Source: DTLC01 sp964555645
Lineage (GTDB): Bacteria; Verrucomicrobiota; Verrucomicrobiia; Limisphaerales; DTLC01
Direction: 5' to 3'
NCBI GenBank assembly: GCA_964555645.1
Contig: CAZKTA010000024.1
Location: 1-36,999 of the forward strand
DNA: 36,999 nt
Positions 18,018-26,150 of this stretch are shown here, piece by piece (within the stretch, counting starts at the first letter, position 1; each line of letters begins with the position of its first letter). The notes below the pieces were generated by a model. The model saw only the letters and a list, made by a program, of their open reading frames with translations, was not told the DNA's origin and did no database searches. A program made the position numbers and the translations under genes.

Positions 18018-18641
18018 ATGATCAAGGTTGCCGTCATCGAAGACAACCCTACAATGTGCAAGACGCTTGTTGAGCTGATTGAGAGCGCGCCCGGATACCG
18101 TTGTGTTTGCGCGTGCTCGACGTCCAAGCAGGCTCTTATTGAGGTGCCGAAACACCAACCCGACGTTGTTCTAATGGACATTCACCTGCCGGATGAATCT
18201 GGCATCGCCTGCACGGCGCGTTTGACAGAGAAAATGCCAAATCTGCAGGTCATCATGGTGACCGTTTACAAAGATACCAACCTCATCTTTCAAGCGCTCA
18301 AAGCTGGCGCCTGCGGGTACATCCTCAAGCGTTCCCGGCCTGAGGAGATCATTCAAGCCATTGCTGAGGTGCGAGCAGGCGGCGCGCCAATGACGCCCGA
18401 GATTGCGCGCATGGTGGTGCGGTCTTTTCGGGCGCCTTCGGCTGCGCCGGGCGTGGACGGGTTGACACCCCGCGAAACGCAGATTCTTGAGCTGCTCTCA
18501 GAAGGACTTTCAAACAAAGAGATCGCGCAAAAAATGGATATCGCTGCCGGGACGGTTCGCAATCACTTGGCAAACATCTTCAAGAAACTGCACGTTCGCT
18601 GCCGAACCGAGGCCGCCGCAAAATACCTCCGCGCAAAATAA
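18018..18641 (+). CDS. NarL/LuxR-family response regulator
   Basis: 207 residues. The receiver domain (1 to about 120) has the acidic pocket (IEDN, D9), phospho-acceptor D54 in VVLMDIHLPD, a Thr/Val switch region (MVTVYKD) and the conserved lysine K104 (GYILKRS). The C-terminal LuxR helix-turn-helix (about 146-205) shows LTPRETQILELLSEGLSNKE and the recognition-helix segment AAGTVRNHLANIFKKL. Length and order are standard for the family. It follows the histidine kinase in the same direction, separated by 217 bases, and kinase type (HisKA_3) and regulator type (NarL) match. Likely targets are the neighbouring glycosidase genes and possibly the LamG gene downstream, but no binding-site evidence is available. 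Confidence 0.93.
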   Translation: MIKVAVIEDNPTMCKTLVELIESAPGYRCVCACSTSKQALIEVPKHQPDVVLMDIHLPDESGIACTARLTEKMPNLQVIMVTVYKDTNLIFQALKAGACGYILKRSRPEEIIQAIAEVRAGGAPMTPEIARMVVRSFRAPSAAPGVDGLTPRETQILELLSEGLSNKEIAQKMDIAAGTVRNHLANIFKKLHVRCRTEAAAKYLRAK

Positions 18642-18703
18642 GGCAGAACCACCGTTGCCGCCACGTTGTAAGTTGCCATTCGTACCTGATGCGAAGTACG
18701 TCC

Positions 18704-18719
18704 TGTGACATATGTCACA
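18704..18719. promoter_or_regulatory. Perfect 16-bp CRP/FNR-type palindrome before the LamG gene
   Basis: TGTGACATATGTCACA is a perfect palindrome and matches exactly the TGTGA-N6-TCACA pattern of the CRP family. Its centre lies 31.5 bases before a TACTAT hexamer (18743-18748), putting it near -43 of the inferred start, close to the -41.5 of class II activator sites. That a CRP-like protein binds it here is inference. Confidence 0.6.
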
Positions 18720-18742
18720 TAGAATTTGGCCTGCCTTTTTGC

Positions 18743-18748
18743 TACTAT
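18743..18748 (+). promoter_or_regulatory. Candidate -10 element TACTAT
   Basis: TACTAT lies downstream of the palindrome at 18704-18719, with no good -35 box, as expected for an activator-dependent promoter. The predicted start near 18755 would leave a leader of about 143 bases before the ATG at 18898. Confidence 0.35.
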
Positions 18749-18770
18749 GGCGAACCTTTGCAGGTCGAGT

Positions 18771-18792
18771 GTCTGACGCGGCAACGTCAGAC
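18771..18792 (+). other. Leader stem-loop upstream of LamG gene
   Basis: GTCTGACG-CGGCAA-CGTCAGAC, a perfect 8-bp stem with a 6-base loop inside the predicted 5' leader. It has no T-run. It may shape or stabilise the transcript; no known riboswitch consensus was recognised. Confidence 0.4.
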
Positions 18793-18897
18793 TTGCCATT
18801 GTGGCTGAAAGTCCAGGCGCTCGGGTCGGCTTGTGAAGGCATGAGCAGATTAGTTTAACCAAGCCAATGAGCAATAGAACGTAAACCTACTGACATT

Positions 18898-21800
18898 ATG
18901 AAAATAGCATTGTCAAAAGCAGTCGCCAGTCGTGTCGGCAAACAGGCCGCGTGCCTGATTCTTGTTATATTCGGTGTCGCCTTGTTATTGCAAACAGCGC
19001 GCTCGCAACCCAGTTACGCGGACGTAGTCTTGTCGTACAGTCCGCGTGGCTTTTGGCAGTTAAATGAAACCGATGATCCTTCCCCTGGGACTGTGCCGGC
19101 TGTTGATTCCAGCGGCTATGGACGCAACGGGACTTATCGATCAGCTTCTCAGAATGCTTATAACGGTATTCTGGGGCCGCAGCCTCCAGACTTTAACGGT
19201 TTCCCACCCAATCACGGGGCGCTGGGTTGTACCGCCGGCGATCTCAATTCGGTAGTTAGTCTGCCGAATTTGGATCTTAGCAGCACTGTTGTGGACACAA
19301 CCATCATCATGTGGATCAATCCCACCGACACACCCGCAACCGATGCGGGGTTGTTCTTTGACCGCAGCGGTGGCGCTTCCACATGCGGTCTTTGCTTTCA
19401 CAATCAAAGTGGAGGCCTGACCGAATTGGGATACAATTGGAATGACAGATCGGACACGTGGAGTTGGGATTCATATCTTTACCCGCCGCTGTACACTTGG
19501 TCTTTCGTGGCGTTGGTTGTCGAAAGCAACAGAGCGACCATTTATCTCTATTACATTGATCCCGGCACCGGGCAACCCATGTTATTGTCCGCTGGCAGGC
19601 AAGGCGTCCATTCGGCATATAACTGGAATGGTGGGGGAGATAGATTGATTGGTGCCGATCCTCTAAACAACAACCGCGTGTTCCAAGGCGTAATTGACGG
19701 AGTGGCCATCTACAATTCGGCGCTCACTCAGGATCAGATCCTGAACTTGTTCGCCGCAGGAGTCGGCGTGCCGGGATTTGCTCCTATGATATCCGCGCAG
19801 CCACAAACCCGTTACGTGACGCCTGGCTCGAAAGTCCAGATGCGTGCCACCGTTAACGGCACCTCGCCTTTGACGTACCAATGGCAGTTGAACGGTGTCA
19901 ACGTGGACCAACTGCCGAATGCCACAAACTATGTCGGCGCGAATTCAAATGTCCTTACGATCCTCAGCGCCACGGCGGCTGAAGCTGGGTCGTACAGGCT
20001 GATTGTCACCAACCTTTATGGCGCGGTTACCAGCAGCGTTGCGGTTCTGACCGTTCAACTGCCGCGCTTGGTGGGGCAATGGTTTACCAACGACACCTTG
20101 GCTGATGTGTCAGGTTATATGCCACCGGGCACGCACAACGCTGTGCCAATCGGCACCCCCGTCTATGAGTTTACCAATGACGTGCCAACCGGTAAAGTGG
20201 GCAAATCAGTTGTGCTTTCCGACGGTGCTTCCGGTTTTGCGATCGCCAACTCATCCACTTTGGATACTGCTTACACCAACACATTCGATGAACGCATCAA
20301 CCACTCGATGACCGTTGCCGTATGGGCGAAAGGTTGGCCCGGCAATTGGAATCCATTTGTCTCAAAGTACGGCGAAGCGGGACAGGGTTGGCAGATCCGA
20401 CAGGCGGGGGACAACAACCGGGAGCCGTGCTGGACCATTCGCGGCACAGGCGGCACGCTCGTTACCGGCAGGCTCGCCTGGGGAAATCCCGAGGACCTCG
20501 TCGGCGCTGGCTTTGTGCTGAACGAAGATACCAATACCTGGCATCTATACGTTGGCACTTACGACGCAGGAACCGGCGAACGCCGACTGTATGTAAATGG
20601 GCAGTTGGCCGCTTTGACGACCAACAACGCTGTATATACGCTGTCTCCGTCTTCATTCCTCTGTATCGGTGCCCGAGACAATGGTGGCAATAACTTTGGC
20701 AACTGGTTCACGGGTCAAATTTATGATGTCCGTGTCTATAACTACGCGCTGGCCTATGCCGATGTTCTGCAATTGTATGGCGTTCTGCCGCCAGCGATAA
20801 GCGTGCAGCCGCAGGACGTTTCCGTTGTCGCGGGATTGCCAGCACGGCTCAGTGTCACTGCCAGCGGCACACCACCTCTGGCGTATCAGTGGCAGTTGAA
20901 TGGGACGAATATCAATCTATTGCCAAACAGCACCAATTACATAGGCATAAATTCGAACGTACTGACCATTCTCAGCGCCACGGCAAACGAGGCAGGTTTG
21001 TATCGGTTGATTGTCACGAACCTCTACGGCATGGCAACTAGCAGCAATGCGCTCCTTACCGTTATACCAAAGGCAGTAGTCGGTCGTTGGTTTGCTGGAG
21101 CAAGCAGTTTGGCTGATGTTTCAGGCTATCAGCCCGCTGGCACACACGACGGCTTCATGGTGGGCGGGGGTAACTATATGTTCACAAATGATGTACCGCC
21201 CGGCTTTAGCGGGCAATCGCTGCGGATATACAGTCCCGATACGGCCATTGCCATTAATAACTCGTCCACATTGGACCCCGACTACACAAACACCTTCGAT
21301 GGCCTCCTCGGCACCGCTTTCAGCGTCGCATTCTGGGCGAAAGGAGGCGTCAGTGATACTTGGAGGCCGTGGGTGAGCAAGCAGGGTGAAAGTTTGGGGT
21401 GGCAGCTCCGCAACGGTGGCTGGGTTCCGGCAGGGACAACGATTCCGTGTTGGACGGTTCGCGGCGGCGGTGGGTCCGGGGGTGAATTTGTTCTGGGTTC
21501 TGGCCCGACCTGGGCGATGAATGGGTATCGGGAAGATCTACACGCCGCCATTTCCGGTGCAGGGAGCGGAGCGACCTACTATTACACAGATAACAACTGG
21601 CACTTCTACGTCGGCACGTTCAATGCGGTGACGGGTGTCCGCAAACTGTATATAGACGGTGTATTGCGTGGTCATATGACTAACAACCCGCCACATACCT
21701 TGGCTCCCAGCTCGCACGTCGTAATCGGCGCCAGAGACGGAGGCAACAACAACTTTGAGGCCTTCACCACGTGCCAGGTTTACGATGTGCGCATCTATAA

Positions 21801-23013
21801 CTATGACCTCACTGCCAGTGAGATTCTTGCGATGATGCCGGATCCAGTGATCTACTCGCAACCGCCGTCGGCCGTGACTGCGTATGTTGGTGGGCAGATA
21901 ACCTTGGCCGCAACGGTGGGTATCACCATGCCAATTACGAATCAGTGGCAGTTAAACGGCACAAATCTGACGGACGGCGTTTTTGGCGGCGCCATTATCA
22001 CGGGTGCAAAATCGAATGTGTTGACCATCGCCAACGTAACACCGGCTGTACAGGGTATATACCGGCTGATTGTGTCCAACCCGAAAGGCACGTTTATCGG
22101 CAGCAATATAACCCTCATCGTTTCGGCGACTGTGCCTCCGCCGTCCGGGAACCTGGTGGGTGCATGGTTTACAGGCGCGCCCACGTTGGCTGACACGTCG
22201 GGCTACCAACCCGCTGGCACGCATGACGGTTACCGAGTCGGCGCGGCTAACTATTGGTTCACGAATGATGTGCCGCCCGGTAAACCGGCGGGTTACTCGC
22301 TTGTACTCGGCGGCTCGACCGCAATAGCCATCACAAACTCGTCAACTTTGGATGCGGGCTACGTCAATACGTTCGATGAGACCCTTTCGAGCATGACTGT
22401 TATGTTCTGGGCGAAGGGGTTCCCGGCAGGCGTTTGGAATCCGTTTGTGTCGAAGTATGGTGAAGCCGGTCAAGGCTGGCAGCTCCGCCGTGACGGAGGA
22501 ACACGTCCGTGTTGGACGCTCCGGGGCACCGGTGGTGCGGAAGACATGTCAGGCGTAAATCCGTTCCCAACAGATGGCCTGTGGCATCACTATGCCGGCA
22601 CTTTCGACCCGAACACTGGCATCCGCAGCCTGTATGTGGATGGTGTGTTGGTCGCTACACAAAGCGGTCAAGGGCCATACAACTTGGCTGCAAGTTCGCA
22701 CGTCGTAATTGGCGGCAGAGATAGCGGTGGCAACAACTTTGGCAACTGGTTCACAGGCAACATCTATGATGTGCGCATATACAATGTTGCACTCACCGAA
22801 GCCCAAATTAACAATGCGGTAGTACCAGTAGTGCCGTCGTTTATCGGACAGCCTGTGCTGATCGGCAATCAACTCATCCTGAATTGGACCTTCGGCACGT
22901 TGCTCCAAGCCACGAACGTATTGGGACCGTGGACTCCAGTAACGGCAACACCGCCTTACACGAACATCATCACAACGGCTCCGCAGATGTTCTTCAGGTT
23001 GAGTAACCCATAA
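18898..23013 (+). CDS. Large secreted protein with four LamG-like and three Ig-like domains
   Basis: 1371 residues with an N-terminal signal (hydrophobic about 18-34, ending near ARSQ). The body alternates LamG/concanavalin-like sandwiches (about 40-295, 390-630, 727-995, 1085-1310) with Ig-like domains (about 297-388, 632-725, 996-1080). The Ig-like units share YQWQLNG and SNVLTILSAT. LamG 2, 3 and 4 resemble each other more than LamG 1 (WNPFVSKYGEAGQGWQ, and FGNWFTGQIYDVRVYN against FGNWFTGNIYDVRIYN), pointing to internal duplication. The last 55 residues (QLILNWTFGTLLQATN... ending QMFFRL) match a C-terminal tail common in verrucomicrobial surface proteins. No catalytic motif is seen, so glycan binding or adhesion is likely. 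It has its own promoter region and a strong terminator, so it is a single-gene unit. Confidence 0.88.
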   Translation: MKIALSKAVASRVGKQAACLILVIFGVALLLQTARSQPSYADVVLSYSPRGFWQLNETDDPSPGTVPAVDSSGYGRNGTYRSASQNAYNGILGPQPPDFNGFPPNHGALGCTAGDLNSVVSLPNLDLSSTVVDTTIIMWINPTDTPATDAGLFFDRSGGASTCGLCFHNQSGGLTELGYNWNDRSDTWSWDSYLYPPLYTWSFVALVVESNRATIYLYYIDPGTGQPMLLSAGRQGVHSAYNWNGGGDRLIGADPLNNNRVFQGVIDGVAIYNSALTQDQILNLFAAGVGVPGFAPMISAQPQTRYVTPGSKVQMRATVNGTSPLTYQWQLNGVNVDQLPNATNYVGANSNVLTILSATAAEAGSYRLIVTNLYGAVTSSVAVLTVQLPRLVGQWFTNDTLADVSGYMPPGTHNAVPIGTPVYEFTNDVPTGKVGKSVVLSDGASGFAIANSSTLDTAYTNTFDERINHSMTVAVWAKGWPGNWNPFVSKYGEAGQGWQIRQAGDNNREPCWTIRGTGGTLVTGRLAWGNPEDLVGAGFVLNEDTNTWHLYVGTYDAGTGERRLYVNGQLAALTTNNAVYTLSPSSFLCIGARDNGGNNFGNWFTGQIYDVRVYNYALAYADVLQLYGVLPPAISVQPQDVSVVAGLPARLSVTASGTPPLAYQWQLNGTNINLLPNSTNYIGINSNVLTILSATANEAGLYRLIVTNLYGMATSSNALLTVIPKAVVGRWFAGASSLADVSGYQPAGTHDGFMVGGGNYMFTNDVPPGFSGQSLRIYSPDTAIAINNSSTLDPDYTNTFDGLLGTAFSVAFWAKGGVSDTWRPWVSKQGESLGWQLRNGGWVPAGTTIPCWTVRGGGGSGGEFVLGSGPTWAMNGYREDLHAAISGAGSGATYYYTDNNWHFYVGTFNAVTGVRKLYIDGVLRGHMTNNPPHTLAPSSHVVIGARDGGNNNFEAFTTCQVYDVRIYNYDLTASEILAMMPDPVIYSQPPSAVTAYVGGQITLAATVGITMPITNQWQLNGTNLTDGVFGGAIITGAKSNVLTIANVTPAVQGIYRLIVSNPKGTFIGSNITLIVSATVPPPSGNLVGAWFTGAPTLADTSGYQPAGTHDGYRVGAANYWFTNDVPPGKPAGYSLVLGGSTAIAITNSSTLDAGYVNTFDETLSSMTVMFWAKGFPAGVWNPFVSKYGEAGQGWQLRRDGGTRPCWTLRGTGGAEDMSGVNPFPTDGLWHHYAGTFDPNTGIRSLYVDGVLVATQSGQGPYNLAASSHVVIGGRDSGGNNFGNWFTGNIYDVRIYNVALTEAQINNAVVPVVPSFIGQPVLIGNQLILNWTFGTLLQATNVLGPWTPVTATPPYTNIITTAPQMFFRLSNP

Positions 23014-23043
23014 GCCGAACTCTGTAATCAAAAGATAAATCAC

Positions 23044-23074
23044 AGAGGCAGAGGTTCGCACCTCTGCCTCTTTT
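23044..23074 (+). terminator. Rho-independent terminator after LamG gene
   Basis: AGAGGCAGAGGT-TCGC-ACCTCTGCCTCT (23044-23055 and 23060-23071), a perfect 12-bp stem with a tight 4-base loop followed by TTT. It starts 31 bases after the stop codon. Confidence 0.93.
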
Positions 23075-23089
23075 GCTCGGTGGATAATG

Positions 23090-23347
23090 AACACTAAGCC
23101 CGAAAAACGAAGTTGGCTTTAGGGTTGGAGGGTAGGGATGGCTCGCCGAGCCGTCCGAGCCCGTTTTCCGCGGTGCAACCGAAAAGTGCTCATGGGAAGC
23201 TGAGTTCCGCTGCTTTTGTCAAAGAACAGCACGGGGCGCCTCGGCGCGCCCCGCGAGATTCGCACCGATAGCAAACCAATCCAATCCGAGTCCTTTATCT
23301 AACGAGGCGAGGCGACCCTACAAATCTAGTTTTTCGGGCTAAACACT
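23090..23347. mobile_element. MITE-like element with inverted ends and candidate 6-bp target duplication
   Basis: Perfect 12-bp inverted ends: AGCCCGAAAAAC at 23097-23108 and GTTTTTCGGGCT at 23329-23340. Each is flanked by A and then the same direct hexamer AACACT (23090-23095 and 23342-23347), as expected for a target-site duplication. Inside are a second inverted pair GTAGGG/CCCTAC (23132-23137 and 23316-23321), a near-palindrome GGATGGCTCG-C-CGAGCCGTCC (23136-23156) and an 8-bp G/C hairpin CGGGGCGC/GCGCCCCG (23232-23239 and 23246-23253). No coding capacity is visible. It fits a non-autonomous element or a dispersed palindromic repeat; copy number cannot be judged from one window. Confidence 0.5.
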
Positions 23348-23384
23348 CGACCGAATTCGACCTTGTTAGTAAAGTTCTGCATCC

Positions 23385-23537
23385 ATGTGGACAGTTTTCC
23401 AAGAGTTTCTTCAGTTTTGTGCCGGTGAGAAAAAATGGTGGTTGCTGCCATTGGTGGTTCTCTTGCTTGTGCTCGGCGCGGTTGGCATTTTTGCAACCAG
23501 TTCTGGCATCCTTTCGTCCCTCTATTCCGTGTTCTAA
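23385..23537 (+). CDS. Small DUF5989-family membrane protein (SxtK-like)
   Basis: 50 residues. It starts MWTVFQEFLQFCAGEKKWWL, then one strong transmembrane helix (about 19-38, LLPLVVLLLVLGAVGIFATS) and the end SSLYSVF. The E/K-K-W-W-L-L-P pattern before a single helix and the short aromatic end are the signature of DUF5989, a family of about 50 residues. In other genomes such proteins lie beside SxtJ-like proteins, carbamoyltransferases and SGNH hydrolases. The small SxtK of saxitoxin clusters has similar size and context; that link is from memory. Two further genes follow at 3 and 15 bases, so it probably leads an operon. Function unknown. No Shine-Dalgarno is obvious. Confidence 0.75.
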   Translation: MWTVFQEFLQFCAGEKKWWLLPLVVLLLVLGAVGIFATSSGILSSLYSVF

Positions 23538-23540
23538 CAG

Positions 23541-23681
23541 ATGTCACCTTGGCGAAACATCCTGGGGATTACTCCGCTCGGCTGGGTCCTGGACCTGGTG
23601 GGAAATGATTTTCGTCGGCTTAGGTCGCCGCAGGACCAGCAAACGTTCTGGCGGTCGGCCAAACCAGGATGGTTCGCTTGA
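23541..23681 (+). CDS. Mini-protein resembling the C-terminal end of SxtJ-family proteins
   Basis: 46 residues from an ATG that follows the DUF5989 stop as TAA-CAG-ATG, in the same frame. The sequence MSPWRNILGITPLGWVLDLV continues with GNDFRRLRSPQDQQTFWRSA. This matches the usual SxtJ ending (TPIG..LR..G.D.L....SYW/SFW) but lacks the two membrane helices that normally precede it, so it is either a reduced or a truncated SxtJ. With no ribosome binding site of its own, it is likely translated by reinitiation after the DUF5989 gene. The assignment rests on a short motif and context. If it is not SxtJ-like, it is an uncharacterised small cytoplasmic or peripheral protein. Confidence 0.5.
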   Translation: MSPWRNILGITPLGWVLDLVGNDFRRLRSPQDQQTFWRSAKPGWFA

Positions 23682-23696
23682 CTGCATGTTTTAAGT

Positions 23697-26150
23697 GTGA
23701 GCCGGCCAAAACCAAAGCGAACTCGCAGCATAGACCCGGTCCAGCCGTTGTCCAACCGGAAATTGTGGTATTTTCGGCTGGTAGCCTTGATCGGTGTGCC
23801 ATTGATCCTTTTTGGCGTGGTTGAATTGGGTCTTCGGCTGGCCGGTTTTGGATACCCGACCGCCTTCCTGTTGAAATCGTCCAACCGTAACGAGAAGACT
23901 TTCGTGCAGAATAACCAGTTTGGCTGGCGCTTCTTTGGGCCGCGCGCGGCCCGCATCCCGTCCCCGGTTTCCATCCCGCGCGAAAAGCCACACGGCACGA
24001 TTCGAATTTTTGTCTTCGGCGAATCCGCTGCGTTTGGCGACCCGCAACCGCGCTTTGGCCTGCCACGCATGCTCCAAGCTGTGTTGGAACTGCGGCATCC
24101 CGACCAAAAGTTTGAGGTGGTCAATGCTGCCATGACAGCCATCAATTCGCACGTGATCCGACTCATGGCTCGTGACTGCGCGCAAGCCCGTGCAGACGTT
24201 TGGGTGATTTACATGGGCAACAATGAAGTGGTCGGCCCGTTTGGGCCGGGCACGGTCTTCGGCAGTCAAACTGCGCCAAGATGGTTAATCCGCGCCGTAT
24301 TCGCGGCCAAGGCGACTCGGATTGGCCAGGCGATCGGCAGGGTGATTGAGCTGGTCAAGAAAACCGCTGGTTCGGATGCATGGGAAGGGCTTAGAGCGTT
24401 CACGCAGTATAAGCTGGCCGCCTCTGACCCACGCCTACGCGGGGTATATCGGAATTTTGAACAAAATTTGAGCGAGATCATTGCCGCCGGTAGGAAGTCC
24501 GGCGCAAAGATCATCCTGTGCACGGTAGCAGTGGACTTGAGGGATTGTGCGCCGTTCGCGTCGATGCATCGTCCCACTCTGACAGTGGATGAGCTCAATG
24601 AGTGGGAACGCTTCTACGCCGCGGGTGTGAAAAATCAGGTGGAGGAAAACTACCGCAAAGCACTGGACCAATTTGAAGCAGCGGCGCGTATTGATGATCA
24701 GTTTGCCGAACTGCTTTTTCGTTACGCACAGTGTTTGTTGGCACTGAATGACGCCCCCAAGGCACACAAGGCTTTCGTCGCCGCGCGCGACTTGGATGCA
24801 CTACGTTTCCGTTGTGATAGCAAGCTGAACGAAATTATCCGGCGATATGCAGTAGGTGGCGTCGTTTTGGTCGATGCCGAACGCGCATTCGCAGAGGCGA
24901 GTCCGGACGGCATACCAGGTGCCGAGCTGTTCTTGGAGCACGTTCATCTCACGCTGCAAGGGAATTACCTGCTTGCGGGGCTCATCGCTAAGAAAGTGGA
25001 AGAGTTATTTGCATTGCCCCGGAGTAGTCATTGGCCCAGCATTTCCGAATGCGCCATGCGGTTAGGTTACACATCGCGGTCTGCGCAATTGATCATTTCG
25101 GATATCCGGGGACGGCTTTTGGATGTTCCATTTACGTACCAGCTCAATCACGAGGACCAAATCCGGCGCCTGACCGAGCTCGCGCGCAGTTTGCCGCCGC
25201 CCAATTCACCGGCCGCACTTGGTGAGGCCATCGCCGTGGTGCAAGCTGCACTCGAGCGGTGGCCCTCCGACCCTGTGCTGTGGGAACAGTTCGCTGAACT
25301 CAAACAAGCCGAAGGAGACCTCCCTGGGGCCCTTGCAGCGGCGCAGCGTGCACTCGAGTTGTTGCCCTCAAGCGCGGGGTTATGGGAGCTCCAAGGCATC
25401 TTATTGGCGCAGCAGGCGAAGTTTGAGGAAGCAATTGGATCTTTTAAGCGGGCTCTGAGCCTTGACCCGCAGGCGGTCTGGGACAGGTACAATTTGGCTT
25501 TATGCCTCAGGAAACTTGGGCGTTCCGAGGCGGCCTTGGTCGAGTTCAGGCGCGCTTTGCGTCTCAACCCTCGGCATGGAACTGGGTGGTTGGCCCTAGG
25601 CCAGTTGTATGAGGAAATGGGGCGCACCAACGATGCAGTGGAGTGTTTTTCCCGGGCCCTGACGAATCGGGTTAACCAGCCGGGCGATATGGCCAATCTA
25701 GCGCGGTTCTGTTTCAGTAAGGGTTGGCTTGAAGCAGCCGTGACTAATTTCATGGCTGCTGTGGAGCTTGCCCCAACTGATCCCGAGCTGCGTCTTGAAG
25801 CTGGGCGCGCATTGGCAGCGGCTGGGCGGCTCGAAGACGCAGCAGAACAATATCGGATGGCCGTCGAGTTGGATCCAACCCGAGCTCAGGCGCATATGCA
25901 ACTGGGGGTTACACTGGGCCGGCTCGGGCAACACGCCCTGGCCGAGCAGCAGTTTCGCCGAGTTTTACAAATTGATCCCAATTTACTCGAGGCGCGGGTG
26001 AACTTGGGTGTCGCTTTATACAGACAGGGGAAGTTTGATGACGCCCTTAAGCAATTCGAGGAGGTCCTTCGGCATAACCCGACTGACCCCACCGCCTTGC
26101 GTTTTGTCCAGGAAATGCAAAAACGGACGTCTTTACCAGCAGACCGATAG
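23697..26150 (+). CDS. SGNH/GDSL-type hydrolase with TPR repeats, membrane anchored
   Basis: 817 residues from a GTG, 15 bases after the previous stop; no usable ATG lies nearby. An N-terminal basic stretch precedes one transmembrane helix (about 29-48). The SGNH core begins near residue 100: FVFGESAAFGDPQPRF gives nucleophile S110, IYMGNNEVVGPF gives the Gly/Asn oxyanion block (N175/N176), and LEHVHLTLQGNYLLA supplies the catalytic His H417. A TPR-like pair is inserted at about 305-370, and at least eight TPRs fill about 500-810 (for example GSFKRALSLDPQAVWDRYNL). SGNH enzymes are esterases or acyltransferases, and TPRs bind proteins. This architecture beside DUF5989 and SxtJ-like genes is a recurring but uncharacterised association, possibly for modifying exported glycans or lipids; that role is inference. 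Confidence 0.8.
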   Translation: MSRPKPKRTRSIDPVQPLSNRKLWYFRLVALIGVPLILFGVVELGLRLAGFGYPTAFLLKSSNRNEKTFVQNNQFGWRFFGPRAARIPSPVSIPREKPHGTIRIFVFGESAAFGDPQPRFGLPRMLQAVLELRHPDQKFEVVNAAMTAINSHVIRLMARDCAQARADVWVIYMGNNEVVGPFGPGTVFGSQTAPRWLIRAVFAAKATRIGQAIGRVIELVKKTAGSDAWEGLRAFTQYKLAASDPRLRGVYRNFEQNLSEIIAAGRKSGAKIILCTVAVDLRDCAPFASMHRPTLTVDELNEWERFYAAGVKNQVEENYRKALDQFEAAARIDDQFAELLFRYAQCLLALNDAPKAHKAFVAARDLDALRFRCDSKLNEIIRRYAVGGVVLVDAERAFAEASPDGIPGAELFLEHVHLTLQGNYLLAGLIAKKVEELFALPRSSHWPSISECAMRLGYTSRSAQLIISDIRGRLLDVPFTYQLNHEDQIRRLTELARSLPPPNSPAALGEAIAVVQAALERWPSDPVLWEQFAELKQAEGDLPGALAAAQRALELLPSSAGLWELQGILLAQQAKFEEAIGSFKRALSLDPQAVWDRYNLALCLRKLGRSEAALVEFRRALRLNPRHGTGWLALGQLYEEMGRTNDAVECFSRALTNRVNQPGDMANLARFCFSKGWLEAAVTNFMAAVELAPTDPELRLEAGRALAAAGRLEDAAEQYRMAVELDPTRAQAHMQLGVTLGRLGQHALAEQQFRRVLQIDPNLLEARVNLGVALYRQGKFDDALKQFEEVLRHNPTDPTALRFVQEMQKRTSLPADR

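Noticed and set aside
18727..18743. Sigma-54-like TGGC...TTGCT sequence before the LamG gene
   Set aside because: The GG and GC elements are 11 bases apart instead of the required 10, and a sigma-70-type TACTAT with a CRP-like site explains the region better.
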